From an uncultured Erysipelotrichaceae bacterium (GTDB lineage Bacteria > Bacillota_I > Bacilli_A > Erysipelotrichales > Erysipelotrichaceae): DNA of 64,000 nt. A program made the position numbers and the translations under genes. The stretch spans positions 1 to 64,000 of the forward strand of contig CAKUQM010000005.1 of NCBI GenBank assembly GCA_934675465.1. The letters run 5' to 3'. This document shows, piece by piece, positions 45,167-53,705 of this stretch; the first letter of the stretch is position 1, and every line of letters begins with the position of its first letter. The notes beneath the pieces were generated by a model. The model was not told where the DNA came from, did not search any database, and saw only the letters and a program-made list of their open reading frames with translations.

Positions 45167-45874
45167 ATGAGTTTGAGGATTGTTTCTAAGGATATTAAAT
45201 ATTTAGATGTAGATGTAGTAGTTGATGCTACATCTATTTTGTCTTGTAAAGATGAAACAGTTTTAAGAAAGTTTTATAGGAATTGTTTAAGCATGGATGT
45301 TAATAGTCTTGCGATTCCTTTGGTTCCTTTTGGTGATTCAGAGTTTTCTAGGGAAGATGGTCTGATGATTGCCTTGGATGAACTTAATAATAATTTGGAT
45401 GTTTATATTTTATGTGAAAATTTATTTGAATATGATGATTTAGATGCTTATTTATATGGCTTTAAAATTGAAGATTCAAGAATTGATTATCGTATAGAGA
45501 CGCCAAAAGAACTAGAAGATAGGCTTGCTCATTTGAAAGATACTTTCTCGGAATATTTGATGTATCTTATAGGGCAAAATGGTTTAACTAATACAGAAGT
45601 CTATAAGAGGGCTATGCTTAGTAAGAAGGTCTTTTCTAAGATTAAAAACGATCCTATGTATCATCCAAATAGGAATACTGCCTTGCGTTTGTGCGTTGGT
45701 GCTAAGTTAAATATGGAACAAACAAAAGAATTGCTTGCAAGGGCCGGATATGCATTATCACCCTGTGATAAGACGGATATTGTGTTTTCTTATTTTATTG
45801 AAAATAAGAAATATGACATGATTGAATTAGATATTCAGCTAGAAAAATATGGGGAACATTGTATCATATTTTAG
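45167..45874 (+). CDS. Degenerate macro-domain protein with C-terminal HTH-like domain
   Basis: A 235-residue protein. The N-terminal part matches the edges of a macro (ADP-ribose-binding) domain: LDVDVVVDATS at the start, then VNSLAIPLVPFG and EDGLMIALDEL. About 50 residues that normally form the ligand pocket are absent. The C-terminal 100 residues (TEVYKRAMLSKKVFSKIK, TALRLCVGAKLNMEQTKELL) match the HTH-like domain fused to macro domains in many Firmicutes. It likely no longer binds ADP-ribose and may act as a regulator. It is coupled to the TPR gene. Confidence 0.75.
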   Translation: MSLRIVSKDIKYLDVDVVVDATSILSCKDETVLRKFYRNCLSMDVNSLAIPLVPFGDSEFSREDGLMIALDELNNNLDVYILCENLFEYDDLDAYLYGFKIEDSRIDYRIETPKELEDRLAHLKDTFSEYLMYLIGQNGLTNTEVYKRAMLSKKVFSKIKNDPMYHPNRNTALRLCVGAKLNMEQTKELLARAGYALSPCDKTDIVFSYFIENKKYDMIELDIQLEKYGEHCIIF

Positions 45875-45883
45875 TGAAATTAT

Positions 45884-45911
45884 GGTCGCTTAACAAGCGA
45901 CCTGTTTTTTT
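45884..45911 (+). terminator. Terminator after the macro-like gene
   Basis: GGTCGCTT (45884-45891) pairs with AAGCGACC (45895-45902), followed by seven T. Confidence 0.92.
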
Positions 45912-45958
45912 ATCTCTTCTAGTATACTTAAGTAACTTAAGAAGAAGGAGAGTTAAAA

Positions 45959-46867
45959 ATGGAATACAAATCATATCAACATATTGAGAAATTAGGCAGA
46001 GAAGAGTGTGAAGGAATCTTGAATGGAACCGTTACAATACAACCCAAGATTGATGGCACTAATAGTGTTGTTTGGTTGGGTGATGATGGCAATTTGCATG
46101 CAGGTTCTCGTAAAAGAGAATTAACTTTAGATAATGATAATGCAGGTTTTATGGCCATGATCATTAAGGATGAGAAGATAAGGGAATATTTGACCAAACA
46201 TCCTAATCATTATGTTTTTGGAGAATATTTAGTTCCACATACAATTAGAACTTATGATAGTGATGCATGGAAGAAGTTTTATATTTTTGATGTGTTTGAA
46301 TTAGATGACAATTATGGAAGGTATCTTTCATATGATGAATATGTTCCCTTGTTGGAGGAGTATGGATTAACTTATATACCAGAGATTGCTAGACTTGAGA
46401 ATCCAAGTATTGATGAGGTAGCTGCTTGTATTAATAAGACTCATTATTTGATGCCGGAGGGTAAAACACCTGAGGGTGTAATTGCGAAAAATTACAATTA
46501 TAAGAATAAGTGGGGTCATGTGGTTTGGGGAAAGATTGTGTCTGAAGAATTCTTTAATAGAAAGACAAAATTAAGAACTAAGAATCATGAGAACAAGAAT
46601 GAGGAAGGGTTTGAGAAGAAAATTGCGAACGAATATATTACAGAAATGTTGATTAGGAAGGAATATGCCAAAGTATTAAATGATTATCCTAACGCTAGAA
46701 GAAATGAATTGATTGGTAGGACCTTGTCTAGTGTTTATGAATCTTTCATTGAAGAAGATTTATTAACGGTTGTTAGAAAGAATAGGAAGTGCACTATCAA
46801 CTTTATTAGGATGAAGATTGAAAGTGATAATCGTGTTAAAGAAGTATTGAAGGATGAGTTGTTTTAA
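45959..46867 (+). CDS. RNA ligase family protein (Rnl2-like)
   Basis: A 302-residue nucleotidyltransferase ligase. The nucleotidyl-Lys motif is KIDGTNSVV (residues near 29-37), followed by FGEYL, FYIFDVFE, EGVIAKNY and WGKIV, matching motifs I, III, IIIa, IV and V of Rnl2-type RNA ligases. The C-terminal about 100 residues are helical. It may seal RNA breaks, for example after anticodon-nuclease attack. It has its own -10 box (TATACT, 45923-45928) and AAGGAGAG ribosome site. The next gene is a broken nuclease with a ribosome site just after this stop. Confidence 0.85.
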   Translation: MEYKSYQHIEKLGREECEGILNGTVTIQPKIDGTNSVVWLGDDGNLHAGSRKRELTLDNDNAGFMAMIIKDEKIREYLTKHPNHYVFGEYLVPHTIRTYDSDAWKKFYIFDVFELDDNYGRYLSYDEYVPLLEEYGLTYIPEIARLENPSIDEVAACINKTHYLMPEGKTPEGVIAKNYNYKNKWGHVVWGKIVSEEFFNRKTKLRTKNHENKNEEGFEKKIANEYITEMLIRKEYAKVLNDYPNARRNELIGRTLSSVYESFIEEDLLTVVRKNRKCTINFIRMKIESDNRVKEVLKDELF

Positions 46868-46876
46868 GGAGAATGC

Positions 46877-47817
46877 ATGAGAGATTTTAAGGAAATTAGT
46901 AATATGGTGGCAGATAGTAAGAAAAGAGCATATCAGATGGTCAATAGAGAAATGATTTTGATGTATTATCAAATCGGTTAAATAATCAGTGAGAAGTCAG
47001 AAGACTTTGTGGATGGTTTGAGTGAATTTTTAAGAAGAAATTATTCTGGATCAAAAAGTTTTAACGAAAGAAACCTTAATAATATGAAACAATTTTATGA
47101 ACTATATAAAGATAGTAAGATTGTGGAAAAGGCATTGGTGAACTTGAACTGGCCAATGAATTTGGTGCTAATGTCTGGGTGTAAATCTATGGAAGAACGC
47201 ATGTTCTATGTAGATATGTGCCTTGAGGAACAATTGAACGAAGAAGAGTTAGAAGGTCGTATAAAGGAAAATTTTTATAAAAAATATGTGGAGTCAAAGA
47301 AGAAAGTTGATTCGCCTTTTGATGAAATAAGAAAGATAGTTGATAAGGTATTATCTGATGATATCTTGCTTAAGTATATGAATGAACAAGAACAAGAAAT
47401 AGAAGAAGATGTAAAGGATTCTATTATTGATTATTTAAAAGAGTATCTTTTAAATAATGATAAAAATATATCACTGTTTGGTGAAAAATATGAAGCTGAT
47501 TTTGATAATTTAATAGATCTTCTGTTTTTAAATAATGACTTATCTTGTTTTGTTGCATTAGATTTGGAACTTGGAAAATATAAACAAGAATATCTTAATA
47601 AGATGAAAGTCAATTTAGAATATTTAGATAATTATTCAGTGAGACTAAAGAAAATCCTAGTGTTGGCATTGTTATTTGTATAGATGATGATACTGAAGAT
47701 GTTGAATATTTATATAATCGAGATTTATCAGCTTCATTATTTGTGAAATATGATTCAGCATTATTGGATAAAGAACTTCTTTTGAACAAGTTGAAACAAT
47801 ATAAGAAATTGTTGTAA
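46877..47817 (+). pseudogene. DUF1016/YhcG-type PDDEXK nuclease, broken
   Basis: A degraded gene in three pieces. From the ATG at 46877 (GGAGAATG upstream) 34 codons match the DUF1016 N-terminus, then TAA at 46979 replaces what is probably a Lys codon (YYQIG, stop, IISEK). The frame then stays open through NERNLNNMKQFY and the nuclease region NLIDLLFLNNDLSCFV to about 47645. There a frameshift breaks the C-terminus, which continues in another frame (PSVGIVICIDDDTED) to the stop at 47815-47817. The catalytic E-x-K position reads DLELGK. Such nucleases occur in phages and restriction-like loci. Confidence 0.8.
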
Positions 47818-47822
47818 GAATG

Positions 47823-47927
47823 ATTAAAGTGGCGGAGTTTTAGTAAATTTATACACTTACCGCCACTTTAATTTTGATTATAACGATTAAAACGGCGGAA
47901 ACTGGTAAAAATCATTAAAATCCGCCG
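47823..47927 (+). repeat. Two related tandem hairpins
   Basis: First stem: 47823-47835 with 47860-47872, 13 bp and followed by TTTT, good as a terminator. Second: CGGCGG (47893-47898) with CCGCCG (47922-47927). Both begin GATTAAA-x-x-GGCGGA and continue with a GTAAA element, so they look like duplicated copies. Confidence 0.75.
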
Positions 47928-47966
47928 AACAAGTAATAAAGTATACAACGTCAATTAACTAGTTCT

Positions 47967-47995
47967 TTGATTATCGTACAAACAAGGACTATAAT
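47967..47995 (+). promoter_or_regulatory. Promoter of the VanZ-like gene
   Basis: TTGATT (47967-47972), a 17-base spacer and TATAAT (47990-47995). Confidence 0.8.
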
Positions 47996-48025
47996 ACTGA
48001 ATAAAATTGAAAGGAATTGCTTGTT

Positions 48026-48421
48026 ATGATTAAAATAATTACAGATTTTTTGATAGATATTATATATAAGGCACATGCTTATTTGTTGACATTAAATGAT
48101 TCATATGAAGCTTATTTGAGTGATAAGGAACTACATTTTCTAATAATAGGAATAATGGGTATTTTAATGTTGATGGTATTCTATCCGTTGTTTAAATGGT
48201 TGGCTAAAAAACATTTGGAGATACTAATTGCTTGGTTTTATGTGTTTACTATCTTAGTAGTAATAACTTTTGCGATAGAGATTGCTCAATGGTACTCAAA
48301 TAGCGGTGTTATGGAATTCAGAGATATTGTTGCAGGTCTTGCAGGATATTTCTTGATGTTGTTTGTGTTTATAGTTATTGTGAGAATTGTTGAATTAATT
48401 AAAAAGAGCCATAACTCTTAG
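48026..48421 (+). CDS. VanZ-like small membrane protein
   Basis: A 131-residue protein with about four hydrophobic helices. DKELHFLIIGIMG and FAIEIAQWYSNSGVMEFRD resemble the DKxxHF and E-x-x-Q / R-D motifs of VanZ-like proteins. Function is unknown; some VanZ-like proteins alter lipoglycopeptide sensitivity. AAAGGA precedes the ATG at 48026; a TTG at 48017 is less likely. Its stop lies inside a hairpin that serves as terminator on the opposite strand. Confidence 0.65.
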   Translation: MIKIITDFLIDIIYKAHAYLLTLNDSYEAYLSDKELHFLIIGIMGILMLMVFYPLFKWLAKKHLEILIAWFYVFTILVVITFAIEIAQWYSNSGVMEFRDIVAGLAGYFLMLFVFIVIVRIVELIKKSHNS

Positions 48422-48574
48422 CTATGGCTCATGCTTAATAATTTAATAGGATCTCCTTCATAAGTATCACATCCTTTCAAATCAGCTAATGTACTCTCAT
48501 TCAACGCTGATTGGATTGAATGAGAACTAATTTAATTCTAGTAGAATCTCCTTCATACAAGTTCTCCTCTTTAC
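48401..48574 (-). ncRNA. Candidate small transcript with two tiny ORFs
   Basis: On the - strand, an extended -10 box (TTGGTATATT, 48581-48590) is followed by GAGGAGAA and the 9-codon ORF MKEILLELN (48556 down to 48527), a hairpin (48525-48495), then AAAGGA and the 8-codon ORF MKEILLNY (48461 down to 48435), and a terminator stem (48430-48423 with 48413-48406) ending in TTTTT. Part of the first hairpin loop (48506-48512) can instead pair with 48480-48486. It could be a dual-function RNA, an attenuator or a tail of the glyA transcript. No downstream gene is present on this strand. Confidence 0.5.
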
Positions 48575-48655
48575 ACTTTTAATATACCAATTTTAAATAA
48601 AATGAGTAGTCTATTTTTTAAATTTTTTTTATGAGATAATGAATATGTTGGGTAT

Positions 48656-49906
48656 TTAGTTCTCATAAATAGGATATTTGTTACAAAGGGTAACAACTTT
48701 TTCTCTTATATTATCAATATTATTTTCATAGTCAGTAACGGTTTGATAGATAAGATCAGCGATTATTTCCATGTCTTCTTCTTTCATTCCTCTACTAGTT
48801 ATGGCTGCTGTTCCAATTCTTACACCACTTGTCACAAAAGGACTTCTAGGATCATTTGGAATAGCATTTTTATTTAAAGTGATATAGACATTGTCACATC
48901 TAGTTTGCAGTTCTTTTCCTGTGATACCAAAGTTTGTTAAGTCTAATAGTAACAAATGATTATCAGTACCACCTGTTACCATGTTGAAACCTTTGTTTCT
49001 TAAGGCTTCAGCTAGAGCTTTACAGTTTTTGACTATTTGAGCTTGATATTCTTTAAAAGAAGGATCTAAGGCTTCTTTAAAGGCTACAGCCTTACCTGCA
49101 ATAACATGTTCAAGTGGTCCTCCTTGAGTTCCAGGGAAGATAGCTTTATTGAAATTGAACTTTTCATTGATTTCGTTATTCGAAAGAATTACACCACCTC
49201 TTGGTCCTCTTAATGTTTTGTGAGTTGTAGTGGTTACTACATCAGCATATGGGAAGGGACTAGGGTGTAGGCCTGCGGCAACAAGTCCTGCAATGTGGGC
49301 CATGTCTACCATTAAATAGGCGCTTACTTCGTCTACTATTTCTCTAAACTTTTTAAAGTCAATGATTCTAGGATAAGCACTAGCTCCAGCAATGATTAAT
49401 TTTGGTTTGTGTTTTTTGGCTAGTTCTAGGACGTTGTCATAGTCGATATATCCATTTTCATCTACACCATAAGGTACGCAATTGAAGTATTTGCCTGAGA
49501 AGTTAACAGGGCTACCGTGGCTTAAATGTCCACCTGCATCAAGGCTCATGCCCATGTATGTATCACCAGGATTTAACATAGCGAAAAAGACAGCCATATT
49601 AGCTTGAGCACCTGAATGCGGTTGAACGTTTGCGTATTCACAGTTAAATAGTTTTTTCACTCTTTCAATCGCAATGTTTTCGACAACGTCTACGTTTTCA
49701 CATCCGCCATAGTATCTTTTACTAGGATATCCTTCAGCATACTTGTTAGTAAGCACTGATCCCATAGCGTATAGCACAGTAGGTGATACGATGTTTTCTG
49801 AGGCAATTAGTTCGATGTTTCTATTTTGTCTAGCATATTCATCTTTGATTGCCTGTCCTACTTCTTCATCTTCTTGATATACAAGATTCATCATTTCTTC
49901 GATCAT
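48656..49906 (-). CDS. glyA: Serine hydroxymethyltransferase
   Basis: A 416-residue PLP enzyme that interconverts serine and glycine while charging tetrahydrofolate. Landmarks are [49 protein letters not shown] and the PLP-Lys segment [23 protein letters not shown] precedes the start. Its coding strand is A/C-rich, as expected of a gene on the lagging strand. No obvious intrinsic terminator directly follows; the small transcript downstream on the same strand ends with one. Confidence 0.97.
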   Translation of the reverse strand: MIEEMMNLVYQEDEEVGQAIKDEYARQNRNIELIASENIVSPTVLYAMGSVLTNKYAEGYPSKRYYGGCENVDVVENIAIERVKKLFNCEYANVQPHSGAQANMAVFFAMLNPGDTYMGMSLDAGGHLSHGSPVNFSGKYFNCVPYGVDENGYIDYDNVLELAKKHKPKLIIAGASAYPRIIDFKKFREIVDEVSAYLMVDMAHIAGLVAAGLHPSPFPYADVVTTTTHKTLRGPRGGVILSNNEINEKFNFNKAIFPGTQGGPLEHVIAGKAVAFKEALDPSFKEYQAQIVKNCKALAEALRNKGFNMVTGGTDNHLLLLDLTNFGITGKELQTRCDNVYITLNKNAIPNDPRSPFVTSGVRIGTAAITSRGMKEEDMEIIADLIYQTVTDYENNIDNIREKVVTLCNKYPIYEN

Positions 49907-49927
49907 TTGGATATCCTCCTTATAATA

Positions 49928-50773
49928 TTATTTGTATGTTAATCTAAAGCCTTGTCCATATACTGATTGAACACGTGTTGTGATGACAAAGGCTTGTTTG
50001 TCAATTTTTTCTAATATTTCAAGTAAGTCTGAGTATTCTCTTTTGTCGATGATTACCATCAGCATTTTGCGTTTTTCTAGAGTGTAGCCACCTTGTACAT
50101 TAAAGATGCTTACACCTCTATCTAGTTCATTAAAAATTTCTTGTTTAAGTTCTTCCCATTTAGATGAGATGATTTCAACTTGTAGTGAGTCATCGCCATG
50201 GGCAGTTTCAATCTTGTTGATTACCATAGAAGTTAGGATAACGGAAATTAGACCGTTTAATAGTGCTTCTAGTGGGTAGTTCATAAGGCCAAGTAAACAA
50301 GTAAGGGCGTCAGTCATAAAGATGAATTTACTTGTTTCAATGCCTGTGAAGTGGTTTAGTACAAGGGGTGGAATGTCCATACCGCCTGTTGAGGCACCAC
50401 TTCTAATAACGATACCAATTCCGATACCGGCAATTAGACCAGAGTAGATACTAGCTAATAGGGTTGGTATTTCTAGTGGTATTGGGAATAGTGATAGTAT
50501 GTCAATGAATATTGGGTATAGTATTGAGGATACTACTGTTTTTACCGCAAAGTCTTTGCCTAGTATCATCCAACCTACTAAGAATAGTCCGATTACTAGA
50601 AAGTTGATTATGAACTTCTGGGATACTGGTACTATTGGGGCAAGGGCAACAGCTACACCGGCGACACCTCCTGTTAGGATGTCAAAGGGTAGTATGAAGT
50701 ATTGGACACTGATGGCTAATAGGAAGTTTCCTAGGGCAATGATTAAAAAGTCTTTTATTATTTTCTTTCGCAT
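49928..50773 (-). CDS. YitT family (DUF2179) membrane protein
   Basis: A 281-residue membrane protein with five to six helices followed by a cytosolic DUF2179 domain (VEIISSKWEEL, ALVIT-like region FVITTRVQSVYGQGF). GNFLLAISVQYFILPFDILTGGVAG and IRSGASTGGMDI are typical. The function of the family is not established. No ribosome site is present; a - strand TACAAT ends seven bases before the ATG, the leaderless layout. It lies 21 bases before glyA on the same strand. Confidence 0.9.
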   Translation of the reverse strand: MRKKIIKDFLIIALGNFLLAISVQYFILPFDILTGGVAGVAVALAPIVPVSQKFIINFLVIGLFLVGWMILGKDFAVKTVVSSILYPIFIDILSLFPIPLEIPTLLASIYSGLIAGIGIGIVIRSGASTGGMDIPPLVLNHFTGIETSKFIFMTDALTCLLGLMNYPLEALLNGLISVILTSMVINKIETAHGDDSLQVEIISSKWEELKQEIFNELDRGVSIFNVQGGYTLEKRKMLMVIIDKREYSDLLEILEKIDKQAFVITTRVQSVYGQGFRLTYK

Positions 50774-50827
50774 GTTTATATTGTACTCTTTTAGGAAATG
50801 TTTTAAAAAGCCTTATGACTGATAGAA

Positions 50828-51628
50828 TCATTTGAACAAGTAACTGTATTTGTTTCTTTGAGCCATTAGAATGTCGTATACTCTTTCTTTTGTGCTATCA
50901 TCATAATATTGTTCGTTATTTAAAATATTGATAAGGTCATTTCTGTTCCATAAAAATTTAATTATAGAATCATCAATGGCTTCTAATTGTTCATCAAAGT
51001 CGGTTGAGATGGTTTTTGATTTAACTTTTTTCATCAATGCATAAACATCTTTATCTAAGGGGTAGTCCATGATGGTGTCCGATAATAGGCAAGCACCATT
51101 ATCAAAAATAGGACAGTAATCAAAAGTACCATCATTTTTTCTGATTACCGCAAGATTATGCATGTGTCTGTCTTCATTAAGAAAAAGAGCATCGATCGTA
51201 AGTGTTTTAGATAAGTATTTGTCAAAGTCTTGTAGGTTTGTGAGCATTTTAATGTTGTTTACGATGAAGTCTTTTCTTTTGTTTATATCGTTTATTTTAA
51301 AGATGTTTTGGTATAAACTTTGACCATATCTGTTTTTAAAGAGTCTTTCTAAGGTGATTAAAGATTCATCTTCTTTTAAAAAGTTTGTACTTCTACAGCC
51401 ATTGTAGATAGTATCTCCATATCTAATTTGTTCGGTATCATAGATTACGTATTCATTTTCATTTAAATTTGAGAATCTTAAAAGATTGGAAACAACATAT
51501 TCTACTAATCCTTCGTAGCCACAATAGTCAGCTTTGTACCAAGTGTCTTCTTTTTGCCACTTTAGTTGATTGCCTTTTGATGATTTTCGATTATCTTGAT
51601 ATATTTCTTTGCCAAATAAGTCAATCAT
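50828..51628 (-). CDS. HipA/CtkA-like protein kinase
   Basis: A 266-residue kinase-like protein. LNEDRHMHNLAVIR is the catalytic loop and PIFDNGACLLSD the metal-binding motif of the HipA/CtkA group. It lacks the N-terminal subdomain of full HipA, being about 170 residues shorter than E. coli HipA. The gene overlaps its upstream partner by eight bases, and that partner encodes an HTH protein, so the two resemble a split HipBA-type toxin-antitoxin pair. Substrate unknown. Confidence 0.8.
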   Translation of the reverse strand: MIDLFGKEIYQDNRKSSKGNQLKWQKEDTWYKADYCGYEGLVEYVVSNLLRFSNLNENEYVIYDTEQIRYGDTIYNGCRSTNFLKEDESLITLERLFKNRYGQSLYQNIFKINDINKRKDFIVNNIKMLTNLQDFDKYLSKTLTIDALFLNEDRHMHNLAVIRKNDGTFDYCPIFDNGACLLSDTIMDYPLDKDVYALMKKVKSKTISTDFDEQLEAIDDSIIKFLWNRNDLINILNNEQYYDDSTKERVYDILMAQRNKYSYLFK

Positions 51629-52181
51629 TGTTGATTCCTCCGTATTCTATTTTTATCCAGAACTTGTCTTCGGCCATTCTTCCTTGAGTTTTTTCTACAA
51701 TCATAAAAGGATCATAAAAAGGAAGATCTAGTTCCCTTAACATTAGTTTTAGTTTGTCTCTTTCTTCAGGAAAACATCTACTTTTTAAAAATTCAATATA
51801 GTCATCATAAACTGGATTATTATTTATGCCAAAGGCACGTTTGTGAATATCGTTAGTAAAGTTTTTTATTTTTATGATTCTATTGATTTCATCAACGTCT
51901 ATTAATGTGCATAGTGTGGCGTTTTCATAGTATTTTAGTCTTACTGTGAAGTTTGATGCGAATGCTGGGATTTTGAGTTCTTCTATTAAATTAGTGTTGT
52001 TGTATAGCATTTCATAAATAGTGTTTATAGTCCCGCATATTTGTTCACTTTTTTCCCATCTTTCTATGGTTTTGTTGCTGACACAACAAAAATTTGCAAA
52101 TTCGTTTTGCGTTAGATTTAATTTTTTTCTTAGTTGTTTAACGTCTTTTCCAGATAATTTTTCTCTAATTGCAAATTCCAT
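51621..52181 (-). CDS. HTH regulator fused to a HipA-accessory-like domain
   Basis: A 186-residue protein. Residues 10-60 form an XRE-type HTH (VKQLRKKLNLTQNEFANFC, SNKTIERWE). The C-terminal part (FLKSRCFPEERDKLKLMLRE, YDPFMIVEKTQGRMAEDKFW) matches a region commonly found beside or inside HipA-like kinases. The fusion of HipB-like and HipS-like parts before a short kinase recalls the HipBST tripartite layout with two parts joined. A - strand TATAAT and AAGGAAA precede the start. Confidence 0.78.
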   Translation of the reverse strand: MEFAIREKLSGKDVKQLRKKLNLTQNEFANFCCVSNKTIERWEKSEQICGTINTIYEMLYNNTNLIEELKIPAFASNFTVRLKYYENATLCTLIDVDEINRIIKIKNFTNDIHKRAFGINNNPVYDDYIEFLKSRCFPEERDKLKLMLRELDLPFYDPFMIVEKTQGRMAEDKFWIKIEYGGINND

Positions 52182-52382
52182 ATTGTTTCCTTGTTTAAAT
52201 TATACACAAAAACAGACAAAATGAGGGATAATTTAAGAAAAAAACCCTCAAAATGTCTCTTTTGGGGTAATTATTAACATTGTAAGCGTTATCCGTTAAA
52301 ATCGGCTTTTATTGCGTGTTTAGATAAACTATACAATAAGTTTACTTGTTATAATAAAAATGGAAAAGAGAGGGACAATTAA
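52182..52382 (+). promoter_or_regulatory. Upstream region of the HPr-lactate dehydrogenase gene: cre, inverted repeat, promoter
   Basis: TGTAAGCGTTATCC (52281-52294) matches the cre consensus at all but the last position. TAAACT (52325-52330) and AGTTTA (52339-52344) form an inverted repeat. An extended -10 box, TGTTATAAT with core 52350-52355, precedes the gene. Placement of cre about 60 bases upstream of the -10 could mean activation rather than repression by CcpA. Confidence 0.6.
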
Positions 52383-53681
52383 ATGATTAGTTATACTTAT
52401 GTGATTAAAGATGAAAATGGTATGCACGCACGTCCTGCTGCTATGTTTGCACAAGGATGCAGTAATTTCAATAGTACAGTTACTTTGACTGCTAATGGAA
52501 AGACTGTTGATGCGAAGAATGTGACTGCTATTTTATCTCTTGGTTGTAAACAAAATGATGAGATTAAGATTGATATCGATGGTGATGATGAGAATGCATG
52601 TTTCGATAAGGTAATGCATGTCTTAGATACAAAGTTCAATCGTTTAGATACAATGCGTCCATTGAAGGTAGCTTTCTTCGGTGCTAAGGATTATGATAAG
52701 ACTTTCTTCGTTGAACTATCAAAGGATAAGGGTCCTGGTACTTATAATGTAGATATCACTTATTTTGATGTTCGTTTGACAAAAGAAACTGTTTCTTTAG
52801 CTAAGGGTTATGAGGCAGTTTGTATTTTCGTTAATGATGAATGTGGCGAAGATGTTGTTAGAAAATTATATGAATATGATGTTAACTTAGTTTTATTAAG
52901 ATGTGCTGGTTTCAATAATGTTGATATCAAGACATGTAATGAATTAGGTATTACTGTATTAAGAGTTCCTGCTTATTCACCTTATGCGGTTGCTGAACAT
53001 AGTATGGCTATTTTACAAATGGCTAATAGAAGACTTCATAAGGCTTATAACAAAATTAAGGATAATAACTTTGATTTAACTGGTTTATTGGGTATGGACT
53101 TACATAACAAGGTTGCTGGTATTATTGGTACTGGTAAGATTGGTGTTTGCATGGCTAATATCTGTAAGGGTTATGGTATGAAGGTTATTGGTTGGGATGC
53201 TTATCCTAATAAGCAATTAGAAGAGAGCGGTTTGTTGACTTATGTTTCTAAGGAAGAATTGTTTAAGAAGTCAGATTTAATTTCTCTTCATGCTCCACTT
53301 ATTATGGGAGAAGGCGGTACTTATCACTTAATTAATAAGGAGTCAATTGATTTGATGAAGCCTACTGCAATGTTGGTTAATACTGCAAGAGGTGGCTTGA
53401 TTAATGCGGAAGATTTAATCGACGCTTTAAAGGCTGGTAAGTTCCATGCGGTTGCACTAGATGTTTATGAGGGTGAAGATACAAACGTTTATACTGACTT
53501 GTCTGATGATATCGTTACTAATGATATTACTGGTAGATTGTTGATGTTCCCTCAAGTAGTTATTACTTCACATCAAGCATTCTTCACTCGTGAAGCTTTA
53601 CAAGCTATCGCTACTCGTACAATGGAAAATGCTCGTAACTACGTAGAACATAAGGATTTTGGTCCTGCTCAAGTTAAGTAG
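52383..53681 (+). CDS. HPr phosphocarrier fused to NAD-dependent D-lactate dehydrogenase
   Basis: A 432-residue fusion. Residues 1-88 are a full HPr domain with GMHARPAA, so phospho-acceptor His15 and Arg17 are present, but position 46, the HprK target Ser in Bacillus HPr, is Asn. Residues 93-432 match fermentative D-lactate dehydrogenase (LdhA): CIFVNDE, LRCAGFNNVD, GTGKIG at 249-254, and catalytic Arg336 (NTARGG), Glu363 (DVYEGE) and His397 (SHQAF). It should reduce pyruvate to D-lactate with NADH, possibly tuned by PTS phosphorylation. GAGAGGG precedes the ATG. No stop or gap separates the two parts. Confidence 0.92.
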   Translation: MISYTYVIKDENGMHARPAAMFAQGCSNFNSTVTLTANGKTVDAKNVTAILSLGCKQNDEIKIDIDGDDENACFDKVMHVLDTKFNRLDTMRPLKVAFFGAKDYDKTFFVELSKDKGPGTYNVDITYFDVRLTKETVSLAKGYEAVCIFVNDECGEDVVRKLYEYDVNLVLLRCAGFNNVDIKTCNELGITVLRVPAYSPYAVAEHSMAILQMANRRLHKAYNKIKDNNFDLTGLLGMDLHNKVAGIIGTGKIGVCMANICKGYGMKVIGWDAYPNKQLEESGLLTYVSKEELFKKSDLISLHAPLIMGEGGTYHLINKESIDLMKPTAMLVNTARGGLINAEDLIDALKAGKFHAVALDVYEGEDTNVYTDLSDDIVTNDITGRLLMFPQVVITSHQAFFTREALQAIATRTMENARNYVEHKDFGPAQVK

Positions 53682-53705
53682 TTAGATAGTTAAATTAAAT
53701 TAAAC

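Noticed and set aside
45959..46867. Calling the ligase a DNA ligase
   Set aside because: It lacks the OB-fold and other domains of bacterial DNA ligases, and the motif spacing fits Rnl2-type RNA ligases better.
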